NCBI RefSeq assembly: GCF_025370785.1
Contig: NZ_JAMXFA010000002.1
Span: forward strand, 124,001 to 188,000
Source of the DNA: Laspinema olomoucense D3b
GTDB lineage: Bacteria; Cyanobacteriota; Cyanobacteriia; Cyanobacteriales; Laspinemataceae
Direction: 5' to 3'
DNA: 64,000 nucleotides
The notes under the pieces were generated by a model. That model saw nothing but the letters and a program-made list of their open reading frames with translations. It searched no databases and was not told the DNA's origin. Of the stretch, positions 26,321 through 35,340 are shown in pieces. The translations under genes were made by a program, and so were the position numbers. Positions within the stretch are counted from its first letter, which is position 1, and every line of letters begins with the position of its first letter.

Positions 26321-27229
26321 ATGAGCGAAAATCAAGACTCAATGGGATTAGACAATTCAACAGATGTAGGGAACAGCGCGACGGCGACTGCACTCAAGCC
26401 AGAATCAGCAGACCACCCGAAGGATTATCAAGAGTGGTATAAGCGGGCCAGCGTTCTCCATGACTCGAAACGGTATGAGGAGGCGATCGCCAGTTATAAC
26501 CAGGCCCTGGAAATCCGCCCCCATGATTATTGGGCCTGTTATGAACGGGCCAATGCACTCGCGGCCCTCCAACGGTATCAGGAGGCCGTCGCCTCTTATG
26601 ATCAGGCATTGGAAAGCAAACCCAATGATTATTGGGCCTGGTATCGCCGAGGGAATGCTTTAAGACATACAAACTGCTATGAAGAAGCCGTTGCCAATTA
26701 CGATAAAGCTCTAGAATTGCGGTCCCGGGACTATTGGGCCTGGTATCAACGGGGTAAAGCTTTAGGAGAACTCGGACGGGTTGAGGAGGCAGTCGCCAGC
26801 TTTGACCAGGCCCTCAAAGAACGCCGGGACGACTATTGGGCCTGGTATCGTCGCGGGGAAGTCTTAGCAAAACATGATCGCTATGAAGAAGCGCTAGATA
26901 GTTATGACTGCGCCTTAGACCTCCGTCCGCACGATCGCTGGGCCTGGTATCGTCGCGGGGAAACCTGGCAACGGTTTGGGCGGTACGAAAAGGCGATCGC
27001 CAACTACGCTGAGGCCCTGGATATTGAGGCTAATTTTCCTGAAGTTCATTATGCCAAGGCTACCTGTCATCTCCTCCTGGGTCAGATCGAACGGGCGATC
27101 GAACATTTGCATTCTTATATTTCCCAAGACCCCCAGCAATGTCACGAACGGACTCGTCTGGATGGAACCTGGGACTCGATTCGCCAAGACCTCCGATTCC
27201 AAGCCTTGTTACATGAAATCCAGACTTGA
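26321..27229 (+). CDS. TPR protein with seven Trp/Tyr-rich repeats, paralogue
   Basis: 302 residues, ATG at 26321 with GGAG upstream. An N-terminal polar stretch of about 32 residues (NSTDVGNSATAT and so on) leads into seven 34-residue TPR units. Five of them keep the DYWAWYxRG core seen in the neighbour at 24709. The last unit (HYAKATCHLLLGQIERAIEHL) is of the more common type, and the chain ends RLDGTWDSIRQDLRFQALL, an end typical of capped TPR proteins. The two genes are tandem paralogues 418 bp apart, each apparently with its own transcript. A shared binding partner is a fair inference; the function is unknown. Confidence 0.88.
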   Translation: MSENQDSMGLDNSTDVGNSATATALKPESADHPKDYQEWYKRASVLHDSKRYEEAIASYNQALEIRPHDYWACYERANALAALQRYQEAVASYDQALESKPNDYWAWYRRGNALRHTNCYEEAVANYDKALELRSRDYWAWYQRGKALGELGRVEEAVASFDQALKERRDDYWAWYRRGEVLAKHDRYEEALDSYDCALDLRPHDRWAWYRRGETWQRFGRYEKAIANYAEALDIEANFPEVHYAKATCHLLLGQIERAIEHLHSYISQDPQQCHERTRLDGTWDSIRQDLRFQALLHEIQT

Positions 27230-27302
27230 CCCCTTGCCATAAAAGTCTAGGGTAGTTGCACCGCATTATTGTATCAATCTGGCGCTAACTCACAAAAAAA
27301 GG

Positions 27303-27332
27303 CGATCGCCTCTTGACAGGCGATCGTGTTTT
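27303..27332 (+). terminator. HIP1-derived terminator after the second TPR gene
   Basis: CGATCGCC (27303-27310) pairs perfectly with GGCGATCG (27319-27326) over an 8-base loop and is followed by TGTTTT. The stem is built from two HIP1 cores facing each other, a good example of HIP1 serving as a terminator stem. Confidence 0.55.
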
Positions 27333-27406
27333 ATGTATATTAGTATCATGGAAATCTGTGCCGGAATATATACAAGCTTTGGGCCTCCAAATCACGCCAG
27401 TCCCCT

Positions 27407-27441
27407 GTTCAACGTCTCGACAGCAAGGCGAGACGTTGAAC
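27407..27441 (-). terminator. Perfect 13-bp hairpin downstream of the ABC exporter gene
   Basis: GTTCAACGTCTCG pairs with CGAGACGTTGAAC around a 9-base loop, 15 bp beyond the stop codon of the minus-strand ABC gene. The T-run is poor. It probably serves as terminator or 3' stabiliser for the hisG-ABC transcript. Confidence 0.5.
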
Positions 27442-27455
27442 TAAGAAAGATATTT

Positions 27456-29333
27456 TTACTTTCCTAACATCTGTAACTGATATAACCCGGCATAAAGTCC
27501 ACCCTGTTGCAGCAATTCTTCGTGACTGCCTTGTTCCACCAGTTGACCTTGCTTGAGGACGAGAATGCGATCGACATTTTTAATAGTCGAGAGACGGTGA
27601 GCGATAATAATCGCTGTGCGGTCCTGCAATAAATGGTCTAAGGCATCTTGAATTAAAGATTCGGTTCCTACATCTAAACTAGCGGTTGCTTCATCTAGCA
27701 CTAAAATTTTGGGGTTGCGAATCGCCGCCCTCGCAAACGCTAACAGTTGCTTTTGTCCCCCGGATAAATTGGTTCCCCGTTCCCGCAATTGGGTATTGTA
27801 TCCTTGGGGTAAATCCTCAATAAAACTGGCTACATTAGTTCGTTCTGCGGCGGATTGAATCTCAGCTAGGGTATAGGTTTCTCCGAGGCTGATATTACTT
27901 TTAACATCCCCGGCGAACAAAAATCCATCCTGGAGAATTACACCGATATGCTGGCGTAATTCAGCTTGGCGCATATCTCGAACATTGACGCCATCGATGA
28001 GAATTTGACCTTGACTCGCTTCATATAGCCGACACAACAACCGGACAATCGAACTTTTTCCGGCCCCGGTGGGACCGACTAAGGCGACTTTTTCACCGGG
28101 TTTGATGGTAAAGTCTAGGTTTTTGAGAACAAATTCATCATTTTTATAGGCAAAGGAAACGTTCTGGAAGCGAATTTCTCCGGCATGAGGGTTGTTAGAG
28201 TGGGCGATCGCCGGAGAACTTTTCTCTGGGGCGGTCCTTTGCCACGGGTCACCCACTGCCCGTTCTTTGACATCGGGATCGCGAATTTCGATGGGTTCGT
28301 TAAAAATATCGCTAATCCGTTCAATGGCGGTAAATCCCGCTTGAATGGCGGTGAATTTCTCAGCAAATTGGCGCAAGGGGTCAAATAAGCGCTGGGAAAA
28401 GAGAATAAATTCAGCTAATTTCCCCACTGTCATGGTATCGCCTAGGACCAGTTGACCGCCTAACCATAAAACTCCTGCGATCGCCACAAAGGCAATCCAC
28501 TCTAAGGTTGCAGAGACAGCAGAATCATAAAAAATGGTTTTGTCAACGGCTTTAATATAACGCTGGTTATTCACCCGGAAAATTTCCGCATTAAAGGCTT
28601 CCCGGCGAAAAATTTGGACGACCCCAACGCCAACAATATTTTCTTGTAGCTTAGAGTTGAGGGAGGAGAGTTCTTCTCGCGCTTTATAGTTTTCTAGGCG
28701 ATATTGCTGTTGGAAATAAATAATTAAAGCGGCGATGGGAATGAGCATTAGCAATAGGAGGAGTGCCAATTGCCATTGCCGATAAAACATGATGATTAAG
28801 ACGATCGCAATCGAGAATAAATCCGTGACTACCCCAATTGCGCCCGTAGAAAACACCTCCCCGAGGGCTTCCACATCGCTAGTGAGGCGGGTAATCAAGC
28901 GTCCTACAGGAGTGCGATCGAAAAACCGAACCGCCAAAGAGGTGACGTGTTCAAACAAATCATTGCGAATATCCGCCGTAATTTTCTGCCCGACTTCCTG
29001 AACGAAATAGGACTGAATTGCTTGTAAGGCAAATCTGACCGTAATCGTCAACAAGAGTAACCCAGAAAGGAGATTTAAACCTTGGCGGAGGGTCACCGTT
29101 GACAAAAACGGGAGATTGGTGGGTTCGCCCCGAATCAGGGAAATCGTCTGTCCGATAATAATCGGTTGGACTGCCCCGGCAAAGGCTAAGGGGACTAATA
29201 ATATCAGGGAAAGCCCCAACAGACGACCACTGCGACGGGCATAAGGAACCAAACGCAGAAATAAACGCCAATCATTTTCGCGACGGCGCGATCGACCTTC
29301 TTTGGGAGTTGGGGGCGGTGATAAGCGAGTCAT
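27456..29333 (-). CDS. ABC exporter, fused permease and ATPase
   Basis: 625 residues from the ATG at 29333. A six-helix exporter membrane domain fills residues 30-330. The nucleotide-binding domain has Walker A GPTGAGKSS near 420, signature LSGGQKQLLAFARA near 522, Walker B ILVLDEATASLD near 545 and the switch His in IIIAHRLS. It is a half-transporter of the MsbA/multidrug type that works as a dimer in the cytoplasmic membrane; the cargo cannot be told. It starts 85 bp downstream of hisG on the same strand and may share its transcript, though the link is not functional in any known way. Confidence 0.93.
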   Translation of the reverse strand: MTRLSPPPTPKEGRSRRRENDWRLFLRLVPYARRSGRLLGLSLILLVPLAFAGAVQPIIIGQTISLIRGEPTNLPFLSTVTLRQGLNLLSGLLLLTITVRFALQAIQSYFVQEVGQKITADIRNDLFEHVTSLAVRFFDRTPVGRLITRLTSDVEALGEVFSTGAIGVVTDLFSIAIVLIIMFYRQWQLALLLLLMLIPIAALIIYFQQQYRLENYKAREELSSLNSKLQENIVGVGVVQIFRREAFNAEIFRVNNQRYIKAVDKTIFYDSAVSATLEWIAFVAIAGVLWLGGQLVLGDTMTVGKLAEFILFSQRLFDPLRQFAEKFTAIQAGFTAIERISDIFNEPIEIRDPDVKERAVGDPWQRTAPEKSSPAIAHSNNPHAGEIRFQNVSFAYKNDEFVLKNLDFTIKPGEKVALVGPTGAGKSSIVRLLCRLYEASQGQILIDGVNVRDMRQAELRQHIGVILQDGFLFAGDVKSNISLGETYTLAEIQSAAERTNVASFIEDLPQGYNTQLRERGTNLSGGQKQLLAFARAAIRNPKILVLDEATASLDVGTESLIQDALDHLLQDRTAIIIAHRLSTIKNVDRILVLKQGQLVEQGSHEELLQQGGLYAGLYQLQMLGK

Positions 29334-29418
29334 CAATAAACCTTATGGACAATGGAAAACAGATGTCCTCCCACTCTAGCGCAACCCCCGACGCGATCGG
29401 CTTTGCGGACCCCCGGGA

Positions 29419-30063
29419 TTACACTGCGGTTGTCGTCATTTCGCGGATGGCGGCAATGCGATCGCAGATGCCATCGGTATTCAGACGATAGCTAATCGGA
29501 TGGGCAATCAATCTCGCGGAACTCTCGAATAACACTTCCATTTCGATTAAGCCATTTTCCTTGAGAGTCCGTCCAGTGGAGACCAAATCAACGATCGCCT
29601 CAGACATCCCCGTAATCGGTCCCAGTTCCACCGAACCCGACAGGGGAACGATTTCCACCGGCAAATCCAAGCGTTGAAAGTATTCCCGGGCACAATGGAC
29701 AAACTTACTGGCAACTCGTCCGTGGGCGGGTAAATCCAGCGATCGCCGGTAGGGACTCGACTCCTTCACCGCCACAGATAACCGGCATTTGCCAAATCCC
29801 AAATCCAGGACCTGGGCGACTCGCGGCTGTTTTTCCCGCAATACATCATAACCGGCAACCCCCAATTGCGCTTGACCGTACTCCACATAAACCGGCACAT
29901 CATGGGTCCTGACTAACAACGCCCTAGCGGTCCCCGTGGGGTCTAAAATTTGCAACTGTCGATTTGACGAATCCAGAAATGCACTAAAATCCAATCCCAC
30001 CGACTGCAACAGTCGGATGCTATCGGTTAACAACGATCCTTTCGGTAAAGCGACGGTCAGCAT
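29419..30063 (-). CDS. hisG: ATP phosphoribosyltransferase, short form
   Basis: 214 residues, ATG at 30063. It catalyses the first step of histidine synthesis, joining PRPP and [14 protein letters not shown] at the N-terminus, [19 protein letters not shown] near 55-73 and [29 protein letters not shown] near 142-170 (PRPP loop) are typical. The length identifies the short HisG, which lacks the C-terminal regulatory domain and needs the HisZ subunit, encoded elsewhere. It is the first gene of a possible two-gene unit with the ABC exporter. Confidence 0.95.
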   Translation of the reverse strand: MLTVALPKGSLLTDSIRLLQSVGLDFSAFLDSSNRQLQILDPTGTARALLVRTHDVPVYVEYGQAQLGVAGYDVLREKQPRVAQVLDLGFGKCRLSVAVKESSPYRRSLDLPAHGRVASKFVHCAREYFQRLDLPVEIVPLSGSVELGPITGMSEAIVDLVSTGRTLKENGLIEMEVLFESSARLIAHPISYRLNTDGICDRIAAIREMTTTAV

Positions 30064-30226
30064 AAGACAAAATGAGAATATCGGTTTTAGATTTTACTGG
30101 GGAATGGGGACAAGATTTAGAATCGGGGACAACAAACCGGGATTCTGTCCCTCATTGGACACAAACCGGGCATGACTGTTGTGAAAAAACGCGCTTTCTA
30201 ACCTTCAACCCTTACCACTGATACCA

Positions 30227-30940
30227 ATGCGAATTCTCTTAGTGGATGATGAAGTCCAACTCACTGAACCCCTAACTCGGGTTCTGACTCGGGAAGGATA
30301 TCAAGTAGAAGTCGCCTCCGATGGCGCAACCGGGGCCGAATTAGCGCGGCAAGGGGGATATGACTTGCTCATTTTAGATTGGATGTTACCCCACCAATCG
30401 GGATTAGCCATTTGCCAGGAAATCCGCCGTCAAGGGGATGTGACGCCGGTTCTATTTCTGACGGCAAAAGATACCTTAGACGATCGCGTTCAAGGACTCG
30501 ATGCTGGGGCCGATGATTATTTAGTTAAACCCTTTGAATTGCTAGAATTATTAGCGCGAGTCCGAGCACAACTACGGCGATCGACCACCCCCAAAACCCC
30601 GGACCCTGAGACTCACCTCCACCGGGAGGACCTGGAACTCGATCGCGAAAACCAGTTAGCGTACCGAGGCGGGCGCACCATCGAACTCTCGGAAAAAGAA
30701 AACACCCTCCTGGAATATTTTATGCGCCATGCTGGACAATTACTCACCCACAGCGAAATTTATCAACATTTGTGGCCTACGGGAGAAAAACCCAGCAGCA
30801 ACGTCCTCGCCGCCCAAATTCGCCTACTCCGGCGCAAAATTGAAGCCCCAGGGGAGGTGCCATTAATTCATACCGTTTATGGCAAAGGATATCGATTCGG
30901 GTCCGGGGGTGAATCGTCTTCATCATCAGGCCCCGACTAG
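30227..30940 (+). CDS. OmpR-family response regulator (receiver plus winged helix)
   Basis: 237 residues. The receiver domain (1-118) has VDDE at 6-9, the phospho-Asp in LLILDWMLPHQSG near 52 and Lys in YLVKPFELLE. The DNA-binding winged helix (about 132-228) has LSEKENTLLEYFMRHAGQLLT and VYGKGYRFG. It resembles the RppA-like regulators of cyanobacteria, but this is a similarity by memory only and the symbol is withheld. No histidine kinase lies beside it. It is divergent from hisG across 163 bp, a gap holding an AAACCGGGATTCT member of the dispersed repeat. Confidence 0.92.
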   Translation: MRILLVDDEVQLTEPLTRVLTREGYQVEVASDGATGAELARQGGYDLLILDWMLPHQSGLAICQEIRRQGDVTPVLFLTAKDTLDDRVQGLDAGADDYLVKPFELLELLARVRAQLRRSTTPKTPDPETHLHREDLELDRENQLAYRGGRTIELSEKENTLLEYFMRHAGQLLTHSEIYQHLWPTGEKPSSNVLAAQIRLLRRKIEAPGEVPLIHTVYGKGYRFGSGGESSSSSGPD

Positions 30941-31039
30941 ATTTTAGGTCGGTTATTCCGCCAATAAATCCGAGTCCGCAATCAGGATATCCCGAATTAA
31001 GTCTGACGAACAGAAAATTGAACTATTCACTGATTTAGC

Positions 31040-31660
31040 ATGGGGCAACACCAAGTTATGTATTTGGATTATTTGTGGAAAACTCTGACTCAATTGGGCA
31101 ACGATCGCGGTAGATTTAAGCCTCTAGGTTTACCGATTTTACTGGCGATCGTCACCCTGAGTACCCTAAGCTGTACGACATCCCCCCCATCTCCCCCATC
31201 TACCCAATCTCCCCAATCGCCTGTAGTCAATCCCACTTCCCCCCCAATTCAGGACGATCGCGGCAGCGACAGCCCCGATGAAAAGCCGCCTATCACCTCA
31301 TCGGTTTTACCTCAAACCAATGCCCAAGGGGATTATACAGGTAAATCTAATCATATAAATTGGCGAGTCGTAGACCCGGACCCCAAGGGTTTGAACTGTC
31401 GCATGGGCGCTCAAACCATTGAGCAAGTCTGGAATCCCTCTGCCGGACCCTTAAATATCGGAAGTTGGCCCGCAACGGGAACATTACCCCCTGATTCCAC
31501 CTTCCAAGCAGCACTTTCTCCCGGCGGGTTTATCTTAACCTTTGATTCCAACAATCAACCCTGGATCTTTGTAGAAAGTAGCAGCGGACCCGAACAAACA
31601 AACAATTGTTTCATTCGCGCCAATACCAACTACATCGAACCCGTAACCAGCACTCGTTAA
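31040..31660 (+). CDS. Exported, probably lipid-anchored protein with a small C-terminal domain
   Basis: 206 residues. A hydrophobic stretch (about 29-44) ends TLSTLSC, an imperfect lipoprotein box with Cys45, so lipid attachment is possible. A Pro/Ser-rich disordered linker follows (46-90). The C-terminal domain (about 98-200) holds WRVVDPDPKGLNCRMG and later NNCFIRANTNYIEPV, with two cysteines that could form a disulfide; it looks like an SH3-like beta fold of the kind seen in cyanobacterial secreted proteins. The function is unknown. It lies 99 bp behind the response regulator and could be co-transcribed, but there is a terminator only after this gene. Confidence 0.75.
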   Translation: MGQHQVMYLDYLWKTLTQLGNDRGRFKPLGLPILLAIVTLSTLSCTTSPPSPPSTQSPQSPVVNPTSPPIQDDRGSDSPDEKPPITSSVLPQTNAQGDYTGKSNHINWRVVDPDPKGLNCRMGAQTIEQVWNPSAGPLNIGSWPATGTLPPDSTFQAALSPGGFILTFDSNNQPWIFVESSSGPEQTNNCFIRANTNYIEPVTSTR

Positions 31661-31707
31661 TATTCTCCATGTTTGTAGGACCGACTTCAGTCGTTTCTTT
31701 TATCCCT

Positions 31708-31760
31708 GGGAGCATCTTCCTTCCCTGCTATAACCAGAGAGGAAAATGCTCCCTTTTCTT
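31708..31760 (+). terminator. Intrinsic terminator of the lipoprotein gene
   Basis: GGGAGCAT (31708-31715) pairs with ATGCTCCC (31746-31753) and is followed by TTTTCTT. Just upstream (31681-31692) is CGACTTCAGTCG, a member of the repeat that forms the hairpin at 34176-34217. Confidence 0.7.
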
Positions 31761-31819
31761 AAATTGATAACCCGAATCATTTAAAAGAGCTTGCTCTAAT
31801 TTTGACAATTTTGGACAAA

Positions 31820-33136
31820 TTAAAGTGTCGGATTAACTAAGGTCCCCATAAATAGCAAAGTCCCCGTGGTATCATCCCGAATGGCAAAAAAGAAAGGGCG
31901 ATCCATAATCATTTCCACTGGCCCACTACGAGTCCCCAGTATTCCTGTTACTGCCGATGCTTCCGTTCCTTCTTCATTCACCTCCACAAATGTTTTATGC
32001 TTGATTTTACTAATCCAGAAAGGTTCGGGAGTAATTGAGCTAAAATCTGCCTGGGGGCTAAAGGCTATCCCCATATTCATGGCGGTTAGGAGATCTTTCA
32101 GTTCAATCTCATATTCTATTTTAAATCTGGGCAACCCCAATTTAATAGGCTTGTGTTCCCAATAATCTTTAAGCCATAAATTCCAGTTTTCTGAATTCAA
32201 TTTTTCTAAAAATGAATCTAAACCCACTTCCGACTTGGGCAGAAAAATATATAAATTTACTTCTGCGGTATTGCCATAAGGCAAGGCAATGGCCTGGAAC
32301 AAGGCATTTTCATAATAAGCAAACTCTTGGGTTTGAAACATCAGGGGATGAGGTTGTATCTGTCCATCGGCTAAGACAAATGGATGCTCACGAGTGTCTG
32401 CTTCAGAAAATGGACTCAACCAAGCAGATTTAAAGTAAATAGCATTCACCAACAGGGCAACCGTACCGCTCATGATCTCATGAGGCTCTAAAATATGGTC
32501 TATTTTTTGACGAGTTTCTTGGCCTACCCACCCATTAATCAGGGGGGCAGCAGTAGCGGGATTACTAAAATCAATTTCACGACTTAGGGCTTGATAACAG
32601 GTTTCGATTCTTTGAATAAAATTAGAATTAAAAGAGTCACCTTGCTGCCTCCAAAACGAATTGGCAATGGCTAATTCTACTTCTGAATCCCTTTCCTGGA
32701 GGTAAGTTTGCAGTGCGGATAGGGTAGAATCAATTTGCTCTTGCTCCATTCCTGGGGTTTCCAAAACCGAAGCGATCGCCTCGTGAGTTGCCCCCGTTGC
32801 CCCCCCATTAAGCATTTGTAACGCCAGGGTCAAACTCAAGGGAGAAATAAAAATATTCTTAGCCTTTTCTTGTTGATAAATTTGAGAAAATAACTTAATA
32901 CCAAAGCGAGTATTAGCTGCAATAATGGGTTTAGTAACCACCGTATTTTCTAGTGCTCCATCTAAAGTTATATCCCATGCCCCGACGGGTGTAGGCTCGC
33001 TCATATTGATGGCAGAAATCTGGTCAAAAAGGGGTTTAGAACCCTCCAATCGTGCCATCCCACCGAGTACGATTGAAATCGCCACTGCACCCAGTAAAGC
33101 GATCGGTCTTACAGCATCCATACAATCTTTTTTCAT
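31820..33136 (-). CDS. Serpin (serine protease inhibitor)
   Basis: 438 residues, ATG at 33136. A hydrophobic N-terminal segment (about 10-27) suggests export or membrane anchoring. The serpin fold follows from about residue 70: NTRFGIKLFSQI, NIFISPLSLTLALQMLNGGATG, VALLVNAIYFKSAWLSPF, then IKHKTFVEVNEEGTEASAVTG, DRPFFFAIRDDTTGTLLFMGTLVNP at the end. The hinge EEGTEASA before the reactive loop has small residues, the pattern of inhibitory serpins that trap proteases by loop insertion. The loop continues ILGTRSGPV, so the scissile P1 is Arg or the Ser next to it, which would suit a trypsin-like target. Bacterial serpins are known but scattered. It is convergent with the lipoprotein gene and 97 bp from the metallophosphoesterase. 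Confidence 0.93.
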   Translation of the reverse strand: MKKDCMDAVRPIALLGAVAISIVLGGMARLEGSKPLFDQISAINMSEPTPVGAWDITLDGALENTVVTKPIIAANTRFGIKLFSQIYQQEKAKNIFISPLSLTLALQMLNGGATGATHEAIASVLETPGMEQEQIDSTLSALQTYLQERDSEVELAIANSFWRQQGDSFNSNFIQRIETCYQALSREIDFSNPATAAPLINGWVGQETRQKIDHILEPHEIMSGTVALLVNAIYFKSAWLSPFSEADTREHPFVLADGQIQPHPLMFQTQEFAYYENALFQAIALPYGNTAEVNLYIFLPKSEVGLDSFLEKLNSENWNLWLKDYWEHKPIKLGLPRFKIEYEIELKDLLTAMNMGIAFSPQADFSSITPEPFWISKIKHKTFVEVNEEGTEASAVTGILGTRSGPVEMIMDRPFFFAIRDDTTGTLLFMGTLVNPTL

Positions 33137-33233
33137 ACCATTCCACTACATTCTTTTAATCTTCAAGGCCGAACCTTGTAGACAGCACCCTGAGCTCTTG
33201 TTGTCGGGGAATATCTTGAGTTTAAGACCGGCT

Positions 33234-34085
33234 TTATTCCGTCTTTTTATCCTCTGATTTATGCAACGTAATAATGGTCACCTCTGGGGGACAAAATAAC
33301 CGACCTGGGAAATAAGTCCCCAATCCCCGGCTCACATAAAGTTGATTATTTCCTACCTGATGTAACCCTTGAGACCACTCCCAACGCTCCACAATTTTAT
33401 AAGTGTTTTTGGATAAATAAGGAATCCATTGCCTTAACCCTTTAGGAACTTGTTCACGGAAGCATTTGAAATAAGCGGGGAGGGGTCCAATTTTGGGTAA
33501 AATAATTTGTCCTCCATGAGTATGACCGGATAGCTGTAAATCAACCCGCAGGGTTTGTAAATAAGCGGCAGTATCGGGACTATGGGAGAGAACAATCCGG
33601 GGAATTGACTCATTAATACTCGGAAAAACTGCCCGAGCATTAAATTGACCTGACTGCACCTCTGCCATCCCCACAACAGCTAAACCTGCCCCCAAAGGAT
33701 AGGCTACTTCATTCCAAAGAATAGGGATTCCTATCTTCTCAAATGCTGTTATAATGGTTGACTTAGAGTGAGGTAATTTGATATCATGGTTGCCTAAGAT
33801 ACCATAGATACCCCGGCGACTTTGAAGATGCTTGAGTTGCAATGCCAAAGGGTAAATGCAGTCAGGATTATGGGTTACATAGTCCCCAGTTAGCAGGACC
33901 AAATCCGGGTCGGCATGATTGGACGCGGCGATCGCCTCCGCCAAGAGTTTATCGGACAACCCATCCTTTTCATAATGAAAATCGGATAACTGGACTAATT
34001 TTGTCCCTCTCAGATGAGTGGGTAAGTCGGCGATCGCCACGTTTAACCGTTCAATTTTTAACGATCCGGTCAGAAACCCGTGCAT
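33234..34085 (-). CDS. Calcineurin-like metallophosphoesterase (YkuE/YaeI type)
   Basis: 283 residues from the ATG at 34085; an open frame continues 14 codons upstream to a TTG that is less likely. The metal-binding motifs are all present in order: DFHYEKDG, GDYVTHNPD, GNHD, LSHSPD and SGHTHGGQ. Proteins with this pattern and the GHTHGGQ ending are bacterial phosphohydrolases; some act on lipid A precursors or other phospho-esters near the membrane. There is no N-terminal membrane helix or Tat signal in this start choice, though related enzymes often have one. The substrate is unknown. Confidence 0.88.
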   Translation of the reverse strand: MHGFLTGSLKIERLNVAIADLPTHLRGTKLVQLSDFHYEKDGLSDKLLAEAIAASNHADPDLVLLTGDYVTHNPDCIYPLALQLKHLQSRRGIYGILGNHDIKLPHSKSTIITAFEKIGIPILWNEVAYPLGAGLAVVGMAEVQSGQFNARAVFPSINESIPRIVLSHSPDTAAYLQTLRVDLQLSGHTHGGQIILPKIGPLPAYFKCFREQVPKGLRQWIPYLSKNTYKIVERWEWSQGLHQVGNNQLYVSRGLGTYFPGRLFCPPEVTIITLHKSEDKKTE

Positions 34086-34175
34086 ACCTGTAATTATCCT
34101 AGTGGACAGATAATCCCAGCATAACAAACTTTATCAAATCAACCCGTAAAGCTCGTATCCCCTATTTGTAGCAAC

Positions 34176-34217
34176 GACTTCAGTCCCTATCCCCAATTCG
34201 GGGTCACGACTGAAGTC
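34176..34217. repeat. GACTTCAGTC hairpin, dispersed repeat
   Basis: GACTTCAGTC (34176-34185) pairs with GACTGAAGTC (34208-34217), and inside it CCCC pairs with GGGG across AATTC. The half-unit CGACTTCAGTCG also stands before the terminator at 31708. It lies between the convergently unrelated metallophosphoesterase and GST genes and could also act as terminator for the GST. Confidence 0.55.
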
Positions 34218-34290
34218 TGGATCTAGCCTTTGCTCTAAAATTAACCCGGTTTCTATCTTCCGGCAAAATTTTCTCTTTAAAAAGAGTAAT

Positions 34291-34899
34291 TTAGGCGGGG
34301 ACTGCCATTCCCCGTTGTACTGCCGGACGTTCCTGTAGTATTTCTACCCAGCGCTTGAGATGGGGATGTTTTTCCAAAGTCAACCCCATAAACTCGTAAC
34401 TCGCCACCCAAGGATAAAGCGCAATATCTGCAATGGAGTAATCCTCCCCAGCAATATAGGAGCGATCGGCCAATTGTCCGTCTAATACCCCATACAGTCG
34501 TAAAGTTTCTTGCTCATAACGGGCGATCGCATAAGGAACTTTTTCCGGTGCAAACCGATTAAAATGATTAAACTGCCCAAACATCGGACCCACACTGGCC
34601 ATTTGAAACATCAACCATTCGATTACTTGATAGCGAGATTTAGTCTCCCTTGGCAATAATTTTCCAGTTTTTTCCGCTAAATACATCAAGATAGCCCCGG
34701 ATTCAAAGACCGTAATTTCTGTCTCATGGTCGATAATGGCCGGAATTTTGCTATTGGGATTAATCTCCACGAAATCCGGGGAAAATTGCTGCCCTTGGGT
34801 AATATCAATTTTATGGACATTGTAGGAAATTCCTAATTCTTCTAACAGAATAGAAACTTTGCGTCCGTTGGGCGTGGTAAAGGTATAAAGGTCGATCAT
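34291..34899 (-). CDS. Glutathione S-transferase family protein
   Basis: 202 residues, ATG at 34899. The N-terminal thioredoxin-like domain has FTTPNGRKVSILLEEL near 8-22, SKIPAI near 48, and ESGAILMYLAEKTG near 66. The all-alpha C-terminal domain begins near 90 and has YSIADIALYPWV near 155. The TTPNGRK start is the pattern of the YfcG/YghU-type bacterial enzymes, which have disulfide-bond reductase activity with glutathione. Likely cytosolic and part of redox or detoxification metabolism. It stands alone. Confidence 0.92.
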   Translation of the reverse strand: MIDLYTFTTPNGRKVSILLEELGISYNVHKIDITQGQQFSPDFVEINPNSKIPAIIDHETEITVFESGAILMYLAEKTGKLLPRETKSRYQVIEWLMFQMASVGPMFGQFNHFNRFAPEKVPYAIARYEQETLRLYGVLDGQLADRSYIAGEDYSIADIALYPWVASYEFMGLTLEKHPHLKRWVEILQERPAVQRGMAVPA

Positions 34900-35340
34900 C
34901 GTTGGAAAGTTTCCTAGAATTGGGCGATTATTACACTAGATTACTCCTAATTTGAACCAATTTATTCGAGCTAATTGGGTATAAATTGTACTTGACAAAC
35001 CGGCCCGGAGAGATAATACGGGATTCAGGGACTAGAAATGATATTTCGGGATGTCTGGGGCCTATCCAGAAGGTGAAATAGGGGCCTGACCAGACTTGGG
35101 GTGATTCCGCATCCAGGAGGCGTCATATAAAAATAGGGAATGTGAAAGACCACATTCCCTAAAGGGCAAATAATTTAAACTACCCTGATGACCCCACGCC
35201 TCAAACCCGTTTTTATATTATAAATAACGACTGAGTTTGAATAAAGCTTATCAAATTTGGGATAATTAACTGCGTTAATATCCTAGTCCAACCCACTAGA
35301 GTGAGAAACCGCCAGCTTTATTTTTTTAGGAATATCCCTA
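34900..35340. other. 441-bp gap between GST and the polysaccharide cluster
   Basis: No gene seen. It holds the terminator of the cluster (35134-35161) and, next to 34900, the GST leader. GC-rich patches alternate with AT-rich sequence; no mobile-element ends are visible. Confidence 0.4.
35134..35161 (-). terminator. Intrinsic terminator at the end of the polysaccharide cluster
   Basis: A perfect 11-bp stem, TAGGGAATGTG with CACATTCCCTA, and a 6-base loop. On the minus strand it is followed by TTTTTAT. It lies about 180 bp after the last gene of the cluster (35341-36402) and marks its 3' boundary. Confidence 0.8.

Noticed and set aside
24709-27229. Regular ~102-bp DNA repeats resembling a CRISPR or tandem array
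   Set aside because: They are the coding repeats of 34-residue TPR units; no spacers or cas genes.
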